From positions 1,116,001 through 1,180,000 of the forward strand of contig JAIWND010000003.1 in NCBI GenBank assembly GCA_025330725.1: a stretch of DNA of 64,000 nt. Reading direction: 5' to 3'. The notes under the pieces were generated by a model. The model was not told the DNA's origin, searched no databases, and was given only the letters and a program-made list of their open reading frames with translations. Origin of the DNA: Chlamydoabsidia padenii (Eukaryota > Mucoromycota > Mucoromycetes > Mucorales > Cunninghamellaceae). The translations under genes and the position numbers were made by a program. Shown here in pieces: positions 9,983 through 22,000 of the stretch (the stretch's first letter is position 1; every line of letters begins with the position of its first letter).

Positions 9983-11756
9983 CGAATCAATATTCCACAT
10001 GGCTCCTACCAACTAGTACAATATTAATTGCATAAATGATGTCTTTATTATATGATAAAAATTTGGGGAAATGTTAATTATAATACAGTAGGGGAGAAGA
10101 TTAAACTATATGTCCACGGTGTCAAGGGAGGTTTTATCTAGAATGACAAAGAGAAGAATATTAATTACCAGCCTATCCATCGATCATGTATGTTATGTAA
10201 TTACCTAAAAGTGTATGTTTGCCGCTCCCCAAGGAATGCCTTAATCCTTGATTGTGTCTATGAGTAGGTAAAGATTAGTATCCTTTTTCCCGATAGAGAT
10301 ACCTTTTACTTACTTGATTCAAAACCACGGTAAAACCCATCCTTGTCCTTTTGTTATGTAGTTGATGTCTGTTGATACATTCGTTTACAAGTTGATTCAG
10401 GAATGCTGGTATGAGTCAGCGTTGAATCATGGTACCACAGTGGTTGTTTTCGTTAAAATCATGATATCATTTTAAAGTAGTACTTTGTGGAGGGGTATGA
10501 TATTCTTGATATGGAGGCTGCAAATTTCCTTGTCGCCCTAATACTGTGCCTTGATATATATAATATGAGAAACAAGCAGGCTTCAATATGAGCTAGTGAT
10601 CTATATAATATATAAACCTTTAGAGTTCGCTTTTTTACCCACTTTCCCTCCTCCTCTTTATGTTTTTACCTTTGTTTCCATATCGTCCTTGAGTGTCAGT
10701 GTATTGAGGAATGTCGCCTTTACGGAATGGTTAGATTTATTTGTAAAAGACACCTTTTAATGTCGGTTGTGTTATTCCACAGTTTCATTAGTCTATTTTA
10801 GGCGTTTCACTAAGCAGATGATGGTGGTGGTTAGTGTCCAGAGATAGAATGGACCCGTCTTTGATCTTTAAAAAGTACACCATTACATTTGAGGATGAGA
10901 GAGAGGAATAAAGAAAAGTAAAGAAATAGCGGGATTTGAAATGTTTATACATGATCGCACCTCTACCCATTTCAGTAGTATCGGAGTTGATAACCGTGAG
11001 GAGCCATCATCTTGGTTACATGGAAACTTTGCATCATCTTTTTTTTCACAAATTTACCCGTTTGCCTTGAATAAGGGAATCAACCACCTGACAAGGATGA
11101 ATAGGTACAAGTTTCTCAAGAACAAAAGCACACGCTATTCTCACCCAAAATGTAATATGGATTAATTATGAACCGTCTATTGTTCACACCCCTACAGGTG
11201 ATTGGCTCGATGGATTGTGTTACTTTATGTAGGTATGAAATTTAGTTTTGTAAAAAGTTACTGCATTGACAAGTGGTACCGGGAACAAATCGAACAGCCT
11301 AGACCGGAGTTGAAATTGGCGGGTTAACTTTTTACATTGGCTAGGTGTCACATTCCTTGGGAAGAAGTGGGTGGCAAAAAAAAAGCACGTTTACAAAAAG
11401 CCACTTTTTTAAGCAGCTCAAGGGAAAGAGAATTATTTTGCGACATGGTAGGGAAAGGCTTAAATTTTCTTCCATGGAGGTGAATGGTAGTTACCATAGT
11501 CGGTCTTTCACCTTCAAATTAAAAAGTAATATACTAATCACGTTCCGTCGTTTCCAAACGGACAATGTTCAGAAATCTTCTTGCCGCCCTTGGTGTTGCA
11601 ATATGCACTCTCTTTGGATCAGTGTCGATGAAATTTCAAAACCCGCCACTTATTTTTTTTTCTGATTGCTTCCTTCCTTTTTCAATTTCCCACCTTTTCT
11701 TTCTCTTTCTCTCTTCCTTTATTTTTTTCAATTTTTATTATTTTTTCCCATACACC
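9497..11756. other. intergenic; orphan promoter-like element
   Basis: 3' UTR of the zinc-finger gene with AATAAA signals near 9690-9730, a 37-base T tract at 9946-9982, and AT-rich sequence. A perfect GCGGGATTTGAAA at 10929-10941 is followed on the minus strand by a pyrimidine-rich leader and short ORFs only (a 31-residue frame starts near 10880). The bZIP promoter element TTTCAAAACCCGCC is at 11634-11647. Confidence 0.5.
11634..11647 (-). promoter_or_regulatory. recurrent element (bZIP gene)
   Basis: Plus strand reads TTTCAAAACCCGCC, 110 bp before the bZIP ATG. Confidence 0.6.
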
Positions 11757-13641
11757 ATGGACTCGTACTTGTCAAACATTGACAATTACATTCAAGAACA
11801 AGATGAAAACCAGCAGCAGCAACAACTCTTTTATCTTCAACAGCAACAGCAATCATCGGACCAGCAACCAGTCTTCAATCCTTCGACCTGGCCAGGCTCC
11901 TTTAACAACGATACTTATGGTCAACCCATCATGTCTATACCACAACAATCCATGTATGTCCCAAACATGATGAATTATCCAGCTAATTCGGTGGCGTCTC
12001 CTCATCCTGGTTTTGACCTTAATGGCAATCCTATCAAAATCCGGAAGAAGCCTGGTCGAAAACCTAATCCAGCCTCACCAGCCTTACGCAAAGCACAAAA
12101 CCGAGCCGCTCAACGGGCGTTTCGCGAACGGAAAGAACGTCATTTACGGGATTTGGAAAATACCATTCGGACACTTCGGGAACAACGCAATTCGACAGCT
12201 AAAGAACTCAAAAAGACCAAGAATCGACTCGAGGTGTACAAGACTGAAAACTGGTATCTCAAGGGTGTCATGTTAACTCTCCAATTCATGTGTATGCATC
12301 ATAATATTGATCTTCCTCCTCATACTCCGTATCTGGCCGAAGAAGCTCTGGTGGAAATGGGCAAGACACATCCTCATGCTATCGAAGCCTATGTCAATGC
12401 TTATACTCGGAACAACATCAACCTCAAACCCAACCTTACTGCTCACTTTGCCAATCTATCAGCCTCTGAACATAAAAATGATGGGAAATCCAAGGCGGCA
12501 CCTTCAACACCTTGTCTGGATAACCTCTCTTTGGATAATAATAATAATAATAATAACAATACTAATCAAATGGATTCAGCAGACTCTATTTCATCACCAC
12601 CTCCTTTGATTCCACCTCCTGATGAAATGGATCATCAAATGATGACAAAAGAAGAAGAAACACAACGACAACAACAACCTGGACATGACGATCGGGCATC
12701 TACACCATCCGCCATGTCAGTATCAACAGCACCTGTATTTGAACATGAAGATGTAGCCAAATGGACTATGGACGATGCCGAAGAGGACGACGAAGATGAA
12801 AAGGATGCGATCTTGGCCGCCACTTCTAGCATGGGAGCAATACAACGGATTCGATTACAATTACGGGTACAATCAACACTCTCGACCATCTCCGGGGACC
12901 ATTTACCATCTGTGCGACTCCAACCGACATTATTACAACTGGCGATTGCTCATGATCCTCGTATCGACCTCATTCCTGCTCCTCAAATGCGTGATCGTAT
13001 GATTATCTTCCGGGATCTCTTGAACTATGATGATGTGTTTACTTTGTTATTGAATGGGGCGGTTTATCATGGCGGTGATCCTACTCTCAGCCAAAGTTGG
13101 GAATTGCCTCCTTCTTTCCATTCTGAATACTGGTTCCTCAGCTCACGGTATGATTTGGATACAACAAATAGATGGCGTCGGTTGAAAAACTTACCCGAAA
13201 TCCCGCCCGGTGGTCCCGATCGACGTTGGTCTCCTCCTCCTGGTTTATCATCATCAACAACATCACAACAACAGTCTTCTCTTAATGGTACACATGGTTG
13301 GTCGGATACTGCTCATTCACCTGATGCATCTTCTTATTTTATCTCTTCTCCTCAACCACCATCATCATCTTCATCATCTTACTCACCTTCTACTTTGACA
13401 ACTACTACTCGACAATCAAAACATCCTTTATATGATAAGGTACTAGGCTCTCCTCCTGAAATGCGACATCCTGTCACTTCGCCAACATTAGGTAAGCAAC
13501 ATGAAAAGATAAAAATAAATACCAGACTAGAGAATTACCTGGTAATTAAATGATCACCCTTTTTATTCCGATATAGATGTAATGATGACCATGATGAACT
13601 CTCTCTCAACCGACCAAGCCAATGTCATGAATAATCTCTAG
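11757..13641 (+). CDS. AP-1/Yap-like bZIP transcription factor
   Basis: Nuclear DNA-binding factor of the fungal AP-1 (Yap/Pap1) group. Exons are 11757-13491 and 13577-13641, giving 599 residues. The start chosen is the ATG in CACCATGGACTCG; an open frame extends upstream to 11565 but contains the pyrimidine-rich leader and promoter element. The N-terminus is Gln-rich. The basic region at about residues 98-121 reads RKAQNRAAQRAFRERKERH, matching the NxxAQxxFR signature, followed by a leucine-zipper-like helix (DLENTIRTLREQ). The middle has an acidic stretch (DDAEEDDEDEKD), and a folded segment at about 360-480 (RIRLQLRVQSTLS onward) resembles the C-terminal region of related fungal bZIP proteins. 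A Ser/Pro-rich tail follows. I see no Cys-rich redox domain like that of Yap1, so an oxidative-stress role is not supported. Confidence 0.9.
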
Positions 13642-15442
13642 TCACCCCACCCTCACCATTCAGTGTAGTAGTAGTACGATAACATTATTTTATTTACTAG
13701 GTGTGCATGTTGTATTTATAGTTTATCTAAATGAAAAATAAAAAATCAATAGTATAAAATTATCCTAATAAGAAGAAATTGAGTATAAAAGATGGTAGCC
13801 AATGAATGTTATGATTCGTAAAGTTAAACCGTTGGGCGATCAGGGGTTGATCCTATCGGTCAGCTCGGAAGCATAAGGATATGTTCTTAGTAAGCGGGTC
13901 ATCCCGTGGTAATGCATATTGAAACGCCGATATTCGAGCTGTCAAAGCTCCTTATGATGTGTAGGATAAGGCACATGAGTCCAAAAAAGTAAATGCCACC
14001 ATGCTTCCCTTATCTTATTACATTTGTCATATTAGAGAGAATAGTTTATAGTGTCAAATTGACCCAAGTCTTTATTTAATTAATAGTAATATGTATATTC
14101 TATTGTATGATATGCTATTGTATGGTATAATTTGATTAAGGTACAACGGATGCAGGTGAGATAATGATGGTGAAATATCAAGTCCAAATCGGGAAGACGG
14201 AATTTGAATAAGGTAAATGCAAATCTACAGTGTCCGATTACCAGAGGAAGTGTTGACAACTTGCTTTGGTCATCAATGAAGCATGTGTTCTAGTTTCCAG
14301 TATCCGCTTGGGCATTAAATGCAAGCAACAGGTAGGAACCAGGTTGATTCTGTCTTGTTGGGGTTCTTGGCAATCTACACACTGTATAATAATAAAAAGT
14401 ATCTGCAAAGTTCATCACCATTATACATGACGTCGTCCTCCCTTCATCTTACCCACGCCAATTCCTTTGTATTTTGATTTTATTGGACCAGTAGGGTGAT
14501 TCGTGACAATCCAGACATTGGTCGCACCTATGTCTAGACAAGTGATCATTAAAAAGAAGAGGGATGAACTAGGTATTCCATATTTTAGCCTGGTTTTACC
14601 TTTATGAGCATCAACTCTTTACGGCTCTCATCTTCTTCCATTACGTATAAAAAGTTGAAGATGGATGCATGTCGATGAGAAGTGGTACCGCTACTTTTCT
14701 TTTTCATTGCAAACTTATCATAATGTGTGGTGTTCCTGCCCTTCCTATTTGTGGTAACAGGTCCATACGATTATTCCAAAACGGAGCCCCCTATTGATAA
14801 GAAAGAGATTGTTAAAACGAAAGAAGAAGCACAGGCATTGGGACTTACTGATTCAGAGACTGGCCAAAGAGAGTATATATAATATGACAATTAGGTGACA
14901 GTCAAGTGAGATGGATTAATAAAGAATGAAAAAATATAGAATGGACTCCTGAGCGGCATTTAAAACATTGATCTTTTCTCTCTCTCTTCTTTTGAACAAA
15001 TGGTCGTACCGGTCACTTGATCAATAGTAACTATTGGTATTATTCTAACACTGTGTATTTGAGCATTATCTCTATTGTAGGCATGTCATCACCTACTAGT
15101 ATACCAAGTGGGACTATTCACCACAACCGTCAACACTGCATCAAAAAGACAACTCAACTACTTGACCCATCAACGCCATGGCAACTATTAATTAACAAAC
15201 ACCATTCGACATTCTATGGATAAGTGCAACGGCTACACCATTATAGTTTATATATACACCAATACCCCTTTATAATAGACCCCATTGACTTTTAGGATAG
15301 AAATCATCTTGTCCCCAACCCCACTCTTATTCCTTTAAACACCACCAGCATGTAAACATATCTAATAAATCATAATGTGTATCTTTTTTATTGTTGTTTA
15401 TTGGGTCTAATAAAAAAAACAATGTGTAAATATACAGTCTTT
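13642..15442. other. intergenic; possible small transcript only
   Basis: 3' UTR of the bZIP gene on the left and of eL43 on the right. Most of it shows nothing recognisable. Near 14951 a weak GCGGCATTTAAAA element is followed by a CT-rich leader, and a 46-codon frame lies at 15083-15223 before an AATAAA at about 15363. Confidence 0.5.
15083..15223 (+). CDS. doubtful 46-aa small ORF
   Basis: The frame starts MSSPTSIPSGTIHH just after a possible TTGTAG acceptor. A CT-rich leader and a weak promoter-like element lie 120 bp upstream, and AATAAA follows at about 15363. No family is recognised, and the ORF may be chance. Confidence 0.15.
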   Translation: MSSPTSIPSGTIHHNRQHCIKKTTQLLDPSTPWQLLINKHHSTFYG

Positions 15443-15942
15443 TTAGATTTCAGCCATTTCACGGAGACGGCGGACAGTGGAGCGAACGGTAGCAGCGGCA
15501 GTGGTGCTATATAGACAATACATAAAAAACATGTTGTTAGTTTCAATATTATAGTATGCTGTATCCTAAAACTTACGAGACGGTGTAAGCGCCACCAGCC
15601 ATGGTCTTGCTGCAACCCTTGCACTTCCAGATACCAACAGCAGTACGCTTGACGGCGTCCTATTATTAAAAGATAAAAAAAAAAAGATGTGATTAAAAAA
15701 GTACCTGGGCCAAGATGTATATAGCGTTTATCTTACCTTGCCACAGAAGGTACAGGTGTACTTGGAATGTTGAGTGATTTCCATCTTCTTGACGACCTTT
15801 CTTAAAGCGGAACCATAACGAGTACCGTATTTACCGGTGATACCAACCTTCTTTGTACGTTTGGCCTAGATGGAAATAAAAAGTAAGGATAAAGTGTCAA
15901 TGGATGGATGGATGGATGGATGGATGGATCTTTGCTTACCAT
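15443..15942 (-). CDS. RPL43: 60S ribosomal protein eL43 (L37a)
   Basis: Structural component of the large ribosomal subunit. Four exons, 15940-15942, 15737-15865, 15577-15659 and 15443-15506, give 92 residues, the usual length. The first coding exon is the ATG alone, split directly by GTAAGC. The protein begins [19 protein letters not shown] and carries the zinc ribbon CTFC-x14-CKGC (residues about 39-60), ending REMAEI. Intron 1 contains (ATCC)7 in the sense strand just after the donor. The gene is divergent from uL29, sharing a 778-bp promoter region, and has GGCGGGATTTGAAA 98 bp upstream. Confidence 0.97.
15901..15930 (-). repeat. (ATCC)7 in eL43 intron 1
   Basis: Sense-strand ATCC repeat starting 9 nt after the donor of the intron that follows the ATG. 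Confidence 0.9.
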
Positions 15943-16039
15943 TTGGAATAAATGATTATAGAGAAGGAGGAACGACACATTTTTGGGCCCGGCCTCGGTC
16001 TTTTCACTTCCATCCCTCCTTTTTTGGTGCTAAAATTTC

Positions 16040-16053
16040 GGCGGGATTTGAAA
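16040..16053 (+). promoter_or_regulatory. GGCGGGATTTGAAA element (eL43)
   Basis: Consensus copy 98 bp upstream of the eL43 start, opposite to gene orientation. Confidence 0.7.
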
Positions 16054-16617
16054 ATCAGTGCCCGCCACACCCTCTATCATTTTCACTTGTCCTTTTTTTT
16101 TTTTTTTTTTTGCATAAATTGATTTTCAGAAGGTATATACAATATCTGCTTCATCTCAAACATGTTGATAAAAGCTTATCATAATTGATTGATAGTATAC
16201 TCTAACGTATTAGTAAACAAAATGATTATATACCCTACCTGTCAAGTGGAGGCAATTATATAACTTGAATTTTTCGTTCGATGAGGCTGAGAATGAAAAT
16301 ATCAGTTAGCATTATGTTCAGTATTTTCAGTTGATGTTTCTAAATGACTATGCCCATATCATTTCAAGGTTTACATTGTCCCTGAGCCAAAATCCTTACT
16401 CGAGGCAATTCATATCGGCGTTTGAAAGATATTTTTCTTCTTTTGCATTGTTTCGTTTCTAGATAGATTGGTCAACTCAAGATGGTATGACTTTACAGTT
16501 TTCGAAATTATTTTGTATACAAGACAGTAGGTTTGGATGATTTTGTTCTATGCTTGGCGTTTTGAAGCCAAGAGATTCAACAGAATCAGAATGACACCTT
16601 GTGTGGGAAGAGGAATC

Positions 16618-16630
16618 GCGGGATTTGAAA
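16618..16630 (+). promoter_or_regulatory. GCGGGATTTGAAA element (uL29)
   Basis: Consensus copy 91 bp upstream of the inferred uL29 start, in gene orientation. Confidence 0.7.
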
Positions 16631-16720
16631 TTGTGATTTCTGGACGGGTTGACTTTTATGGGTGCCTCCTTGAATTTTTTCGGTTTCCTTCCCTTTCTCC
16701 TATCCAACATATCCTTCGTA

Positions 16721-17409
16721 ATGGTAATACATCCATCCATCCATCCATCCAATCCTACTTTTTTAAAAAACTGTACACGACCTATCCGGCCATGAATACC
16801 ACTCTATGATGCCATGTGATACATTTTGGAATAATCGGATTTTAACACCTGGTTTCTGAATGGGGAACATGGTTGTAGTAGGGACATGATTCATGGTTAT
16901 TGGGTCATTGTAGGAATGAACGACGATCAGACAAGACTAATACTAAATGATGTTTTGGTATATTTATTTAATAGGCTCCCGTCAAGGCTAACGAACTCCG
17001 TAACAAGAACAAGGCTGAACTTGTCAAGCTCCTCGATGAAGCCAAGCAAGAACTTGCTTCTCTCCGTGTCCAAAAGGTTGCTGGTAGCTCTTCCTCCAAG
17101 CTCCAAGAAATGTAAGTAAAAGAAAGGGATATACAACTAGTGAACTCAACGGATTTTTTTTTTGAAAAAAAATATAGTGGCCGTGCTCGTCGCCATGTTG
17201 CCACCCTCTTGACTGTGATCAACCAAACCCAACGTGAACAACTCCGTCTCTTCTACCAAAAGAAGAACTTCACTCCTTTGGATCTCCGTGTCAAGAAGAC
17301 CCGTGCCATGCGTCGTGCTTTGACTCCTTATGAACGTAGCTTGAAGACTGTCAAGGAACAAAAGAAGGCTCTTGCTTTCCCTGCTCGCAAGTACGCCGTC
17401 AAGGCCTAA
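16721..17409 (+). CDS. RPL35: 60S ribosomal protein uL29 (L35)
   Basis: Large-subunit ribosomal protein near the peptide exit tunnel. Exons 16721-16723, 16975-17111 and 17178-17409 give 123 residues, the family length. Exon 1 is the ATG alone, placed at CGTAATG|GTAATAC because it is preceded by a CT-rich leader and restores the expected Met-Ala start; this start is inferred. The protein reads [20 protein letters not shown], then [20 protein letters not shown] and ends [10 protein letters not shown]. Intron 1 (251 bp) begins with (ATCC)5, like the first intron of the neighbouring eL43 gene. Confidence 0.95.
16731..16750 (+). repeat. (ATCC)5 in uL29 intron 1
   Basis: Sense-strand ATCC repeat starting 7 nt after the donor of the intron that follows the ATG. 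Confidence 0.9.
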
Positions 17410-19050
17410 ACTGGTGTGTGGATCTCTCTAGTTTAGTTATATTCTTCTTGTTACCATTATTTTGTTATTATTACAATAGTCTTCCCTCTCTTGTTGGTTT
17501 TTTATATTGTCATTTACATCTTTTATGGAAACAATAAAAATGTCGCTTTTGTTTATATAGTGTGGGTTGCTATCATCATTTGTTTTACCGGGCGTGTAGA
17601 GTATAAACATCGGTATATGATGTCTTTGTCAGCTTTATGGGGGCTGCATAGTACAAACAGGGCTTCATATTGGAGTCAATGCAAAACTTCGATATTTAAA
17701 CGCCGGTCCCATATTTGGACAGGTCAAACTTCCCTTCAATACATGCACACTCATTGTATTTCTTCATTGCTAACTCTGTTTTAATCACTCTACTTTCTAT
17801 TTACACTCATCAAAAACTACACATGTACAACAGGTTGCACTTTGAATTATCGTTCTCCAATCAGGGGATCTTTCAAGCGTTTAAAGCAGGCCGGATTTGA
17901 AAATATGGACAGATCCACCAGAAATCACGTAATTTGAAACCCAACCAGACTTGAAAATGAGTGCCGTTGAATTGCCTCAACAAAAAGATGCACTCCCTAA
18001 CAAGCACCCCCACTCTATACCAAAACACAAATCTCATCCTTTTTTATTTTATTACAAAAGTCAGGTCATAGAACAAAAATTGACGGACATCTCAAAACTT
18101 ATTTCAAAACCCGCTTACCCTCACCTTGAATCTTGGGAGAGCTCTAATGCCTCAATGAACAAATGATACTCATGACAAAAGTACCCATGAGCATTCCTTA
18201 GCCTATTTCCAACAAACTTTACATAATGGTCATTGTACCAAATATCTTGTATTGAACTATACAGCCTCCATTGAGGCAATATATCTCTCAAGATTCCAAG
18301 CGAGAGTGAACCGGTTCTCAAATAAGTTTGTTCTATGTCTGTCAATTTCATTCTACACCTGTTTTTTTACATAAGTCAGGTTAAAACGATCTTGAGGCTA
18401 TATTGATCCATGCAGAGGACTTGGTACATTGGCCATTATGTAAACTTTGTTGAAAATAGGCTAAGGAATGCTCATGGTCACTTTTGTCATGAGCATCACT
18501 TGTTCATTGAGGCAGTAGAGCTCTCTTAAGATTCAAGGCGAGGGTAAGCGGGATTGGAAATAAGTTTTGAGTTGTCTGTCAATTTTCAAAGCCTGTCGGG
18601 AGTTCAATTTACGTGATGTGTGGGAAAGGAAAAGGTTCGTGACAGATCCAGGAATTGTAAAAGAAATAAGAAATAAAAATATAGTAGTACGGGTCGTTAA
18701 CTATCGATTAATGCTGGATAATAACAAAGAGAAGAGATGGGAAAGGAATTTCATTAATGGACATACATAGTGCATGTATAATACAATTGGATATTTATAA
18801 ACATGTATACACCCAATTTGATTGATTGACATCAGTCTCAGAGAATAACTTCAAACATGTATCTTTGTGTCTTTTGTATAAAGTAAGAGAATGATTGCTT
18901 TATGCAAATCATTCGCAGGGTCCTCCCCCAGTCTCGCAGAATGTCGGCGATTTAAATCGAGCTAGGGCCATTTTGCCAAGACTTTTTCTTTCCGTCATTC
19001 CCGCCCAATCTCTTTCACTTTAATAATTCTTTATACTAATATCGCTAATT
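17410..19050. other. intergenic with fold-back repeat
   Basis: 3' UTR of uL29 (AATAAA near 17531), then AT-rich sequence with short unsupported ORFs (17951, 18567). GGCCGGATTTGAAAA is at about 17890-17904. The fold-back element occupies 18076-18587. The Bro1 promoter follows, with TCGGCGATTTAAA at 18944-18956. Confidence 0.6.
18076..18587. repeat. fold-back (MITE-like) inverted repeat
   Basis: The left arm (about 18076-18269) and right arm (about 18392-18587) are imperfect reverse complements over about 190 bp. For example, TGAGCATTCCTTAGCCTATT at 18188 matches AATAGGCTAAGGAATGCTCA at 18456. Outer ends read AAAATTGAC and GTCAATTTT. Between them, about 18270-18350, lies a third, partial and more diverged copy in the same orientation as the right arm. 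No transposase is encoded. Both arms contain a degenerate form of the recurrent promoter element: TTTCAAAACCCGC at 18102-18114 and GCGGGATTGGAAA at 18548-18560. Target-site duplications were not evident by eye. Confidence 0.8.
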
Positions 19051-22000
19051 ATGTCCTCTTCTCAAATACCACTTATTAGTATTCCTTTTAAACGTACTGA
19101 TGACATTGATTGGACTTTACCTTTAAAACGATACATTGCTCAACAATATCAAGACGATCCTGAAAAGTATACTCAAGAAACTTATGCTTTAAACCGTTTA
19201 CGCCAAGATATCCGGGGTGCAGGAAAGGATATGACAGGTCGCGATCTTTTATACCGTTACTTTGGTCAACTGGAACTCTTGGATTTACGCTTCCCTGTGG
19301 ATGAAAAACATGTCAAGATTCTTTTTACTTGGTAAGTTGGTTGTCTGTGAGGAATTAAAACTGATATACTAAACTATGACAATGGACGCAGGTACGACGC
19401 ATTCACCGGAAAACCAACTTCCCAGTACTCTCTCGCCTATGAAAAAGCCAGTGTCATCTTCAACATTGCTGCCACTTTATCTGCCATTGCTGCTGTACAA
19501 AACCGGGCTGAACCAGATGGACGTAAACGGGCGTTCCACTTTTTACAGGCATCGGCGGGCATGTTGGAATATATTAACGAAAACTTTTTGCATGCGCCTT
19601 CACTTGATCTTGGTCGGGAAACCATTCACCTCTTGGCGGAACTTATGCTGGTACAGGCTCAGGAATGCTTTTTGGAAAACAGCATGCGTGAAAAAAAGAA
19701 GGACGGTCTGATTGCGAAACTGGCGAGCCATACGGTATGGGTGTATGGGAATCTGGTGGACGAAATACAAGAAGCGACAAGTGGGCGTGGGGTGACGATC
19801 GACAGGGCCTGGCTCTCGGTATGCATGGTCAAGCACAAGTATTATCAAGGCGTGGCTCAACAATACAAGGCAGCGGCGTGTGAAGCTGAGGGTCTTTATG
19901 GGGAACAAGTCGCTCGTCTAGGTGTGGCCGAACAAGTGGCTAAAGACGGATCAGGCAAATTAGCAACCACCTTGATCCATCAAGTAGCAGCGACAGCAAC
20001 AACAACCAGTGCCGCCACTGCGTCCACTCCGGCTACTACCACCCATGCTAATGGGACTTTACCGGCAGATACAGGTGTGGTGCTCCAGGAACTTTGCAAG
20101 GCTTTGGCCGCGACTTGTGGTGAAAAAAAGACGGCGGCCAGTCGGGATAATGATATGATTTACCATGAACATGTGCCTCAAGATTCTATTCTTACTCCTA
20201 TTGATCGATTAAAAGCGGTGCAGGCGATTCCTATGGCGGAACTTTATGGTGGCAGCAGCGCTGGTAGTGGTACAAATGAACAAATGACCAAAGTGATTGG
20301 TCCCGATATCTTTGCAAAGTTGATTCCTCTCAGTGTCCATGAAAGCGCTTCTCTTTACTCTGAAGAACAAGCCAAGCTGGTGCGGGCGGAAACCGAGAAA
20401 TGTGATCTGGCCAAGGCGGAATTAAAGGCCTCTCTGGAATATATGAAACTCCCTGGGTCTTTGGATAAATTCAAGGCTGGTGTTGATGGTGCTACCAAAG
20501 GTCGAGAAATGGAAACTGCTATGGCTCCTCCTTCTGATGTGGTGGCTCTAGCTGATGATATTGCAGCCCAAGAAAACTCGGGTAAAGGAATCCGATCGAC
20601 CATGGATCAATTGGAATCACTCAAGACCAAGGCAAGAAAGGCGCTGGATGATATTGGATTGAAGCTGGACCAAGAAACAAGAGAATGTGAAAGCATGCGT
20701 GTAAGTAATGAATGATGATGGTGAACGAAAAGGAATGTCTAACCACTGCTTTGTGTTTTTAGGTTAAATATGGTGATCTTTGGACACAGGCGCCATCTGG
20801 AAGTCTAACCACCAATTTTAGACAAGATCTTCGAAATCATCGACAATCCCTCGAATCAGGAACACAATCGGACAGCACCCTTTATCAACGACACGAAGAA
20901 ATAAAGAAAGATGTAGAAATCTTACGCCAAGGGGGTCGAAATGGACAAATGGAGCGGGTCTTTGCAGAGCATTTAACCATGGTGTTGGAACACGACAGTA
21001 AAAAGGGGGCGGGTGAAAACAGCTTGCTGGATTTGGATATGTCAAGCTCCGTCAACGCTGCCAAACTATCAGCCGAAAAAGCTCAGCAAGTGGAATCCAT
21101 CATTGACAAACTTTACAAGCTGGAAAAAGATCGATCAGAGACTTTACAAGACCTCAAGGAGCGCACTCGACAAGACGACATTTCTCAACTCTTACTACTG
21201 AACAAGAAATCCAATGCTGAACAACACTTGTTCATGTCCGAACTGGAAAAGTATCGACCTCATCAACAACGAATTGCTGCTACTCTTCATCAACAACAGC
21301 AATTGATCCAGGAACTCACTACCGCTTTTAAATCATTGATGGCTGGAGAAGAAGCTCAACAATTACAATCTCGCTGGGATAAGGTGGACCGACAAAAGCG
21401 ACAACTTGTGGAACAATACAGACGAACTAGAGATACTTACTTTGATGTCAAGGATGGATTGGGGTAAAGAAAAAAAAAAGAAGATGAACATTATAGGTAT
21501 CGTGATCTAACTTTTTTTGTATTATTATAGTAAAGGAATACAATTTTATACCAGTCTGAACGAAGCTATTAATGCCTTGACTCGAAATTGTCAAATGTTT
21601 GTCGACGATCGAGGACGAGAACGACAACGAATGGTGGACGATTTGGATGCGACACAAAGTAGCAGGGAACAAGCTTTGTTAAAGGATCGACTCAATATGT
21701 ATACCGCCAGTGCACCTGATGTATCTCAACTAATGAATCGAACTGCGCAAATGTCATTGGATGGATCACCAACGCCACCTGCAGTCTTACGATCACAACC
21801 TGCTTTATCAGGATCGACATCATCATCATCATCATCTTACGGCTATAATCAAGCGGCAACAACAACTCCTCCTCCACCCCCTCCAGTACCTCAACAATAC
21901 AGTCAATTCACCAACCCTTTGCCTACTTCGTCTACACCACAACAAACTATGTATGGTGCTTCTCGACAACAACAACCAGATTATGGTAGTGGACAAATCT

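Larger units (their letters stand above)
15943..16720. promoter_or_regulatory. shared divergent promoter of eL43 and uL29
   Basis: The 778 bp between the two start codons hold one GCGGGATTTGAAA element near each gene (16040-16053 and 16618-16630), 98 and 91 bp from the respective ATGs, both written on the plus strand. A pyrimidine-rich leader precedes each start. The middle is AT-rich without an ORF. Confidence 0.7.

Noticed and set aside
17951..18166. 71-codon frame near 17951 following an element-like GGCCGGATTTGAAAA
   Set aside because: Its 3' part runs into the fold-back repeat arm, so the frame is probably fortuitous.
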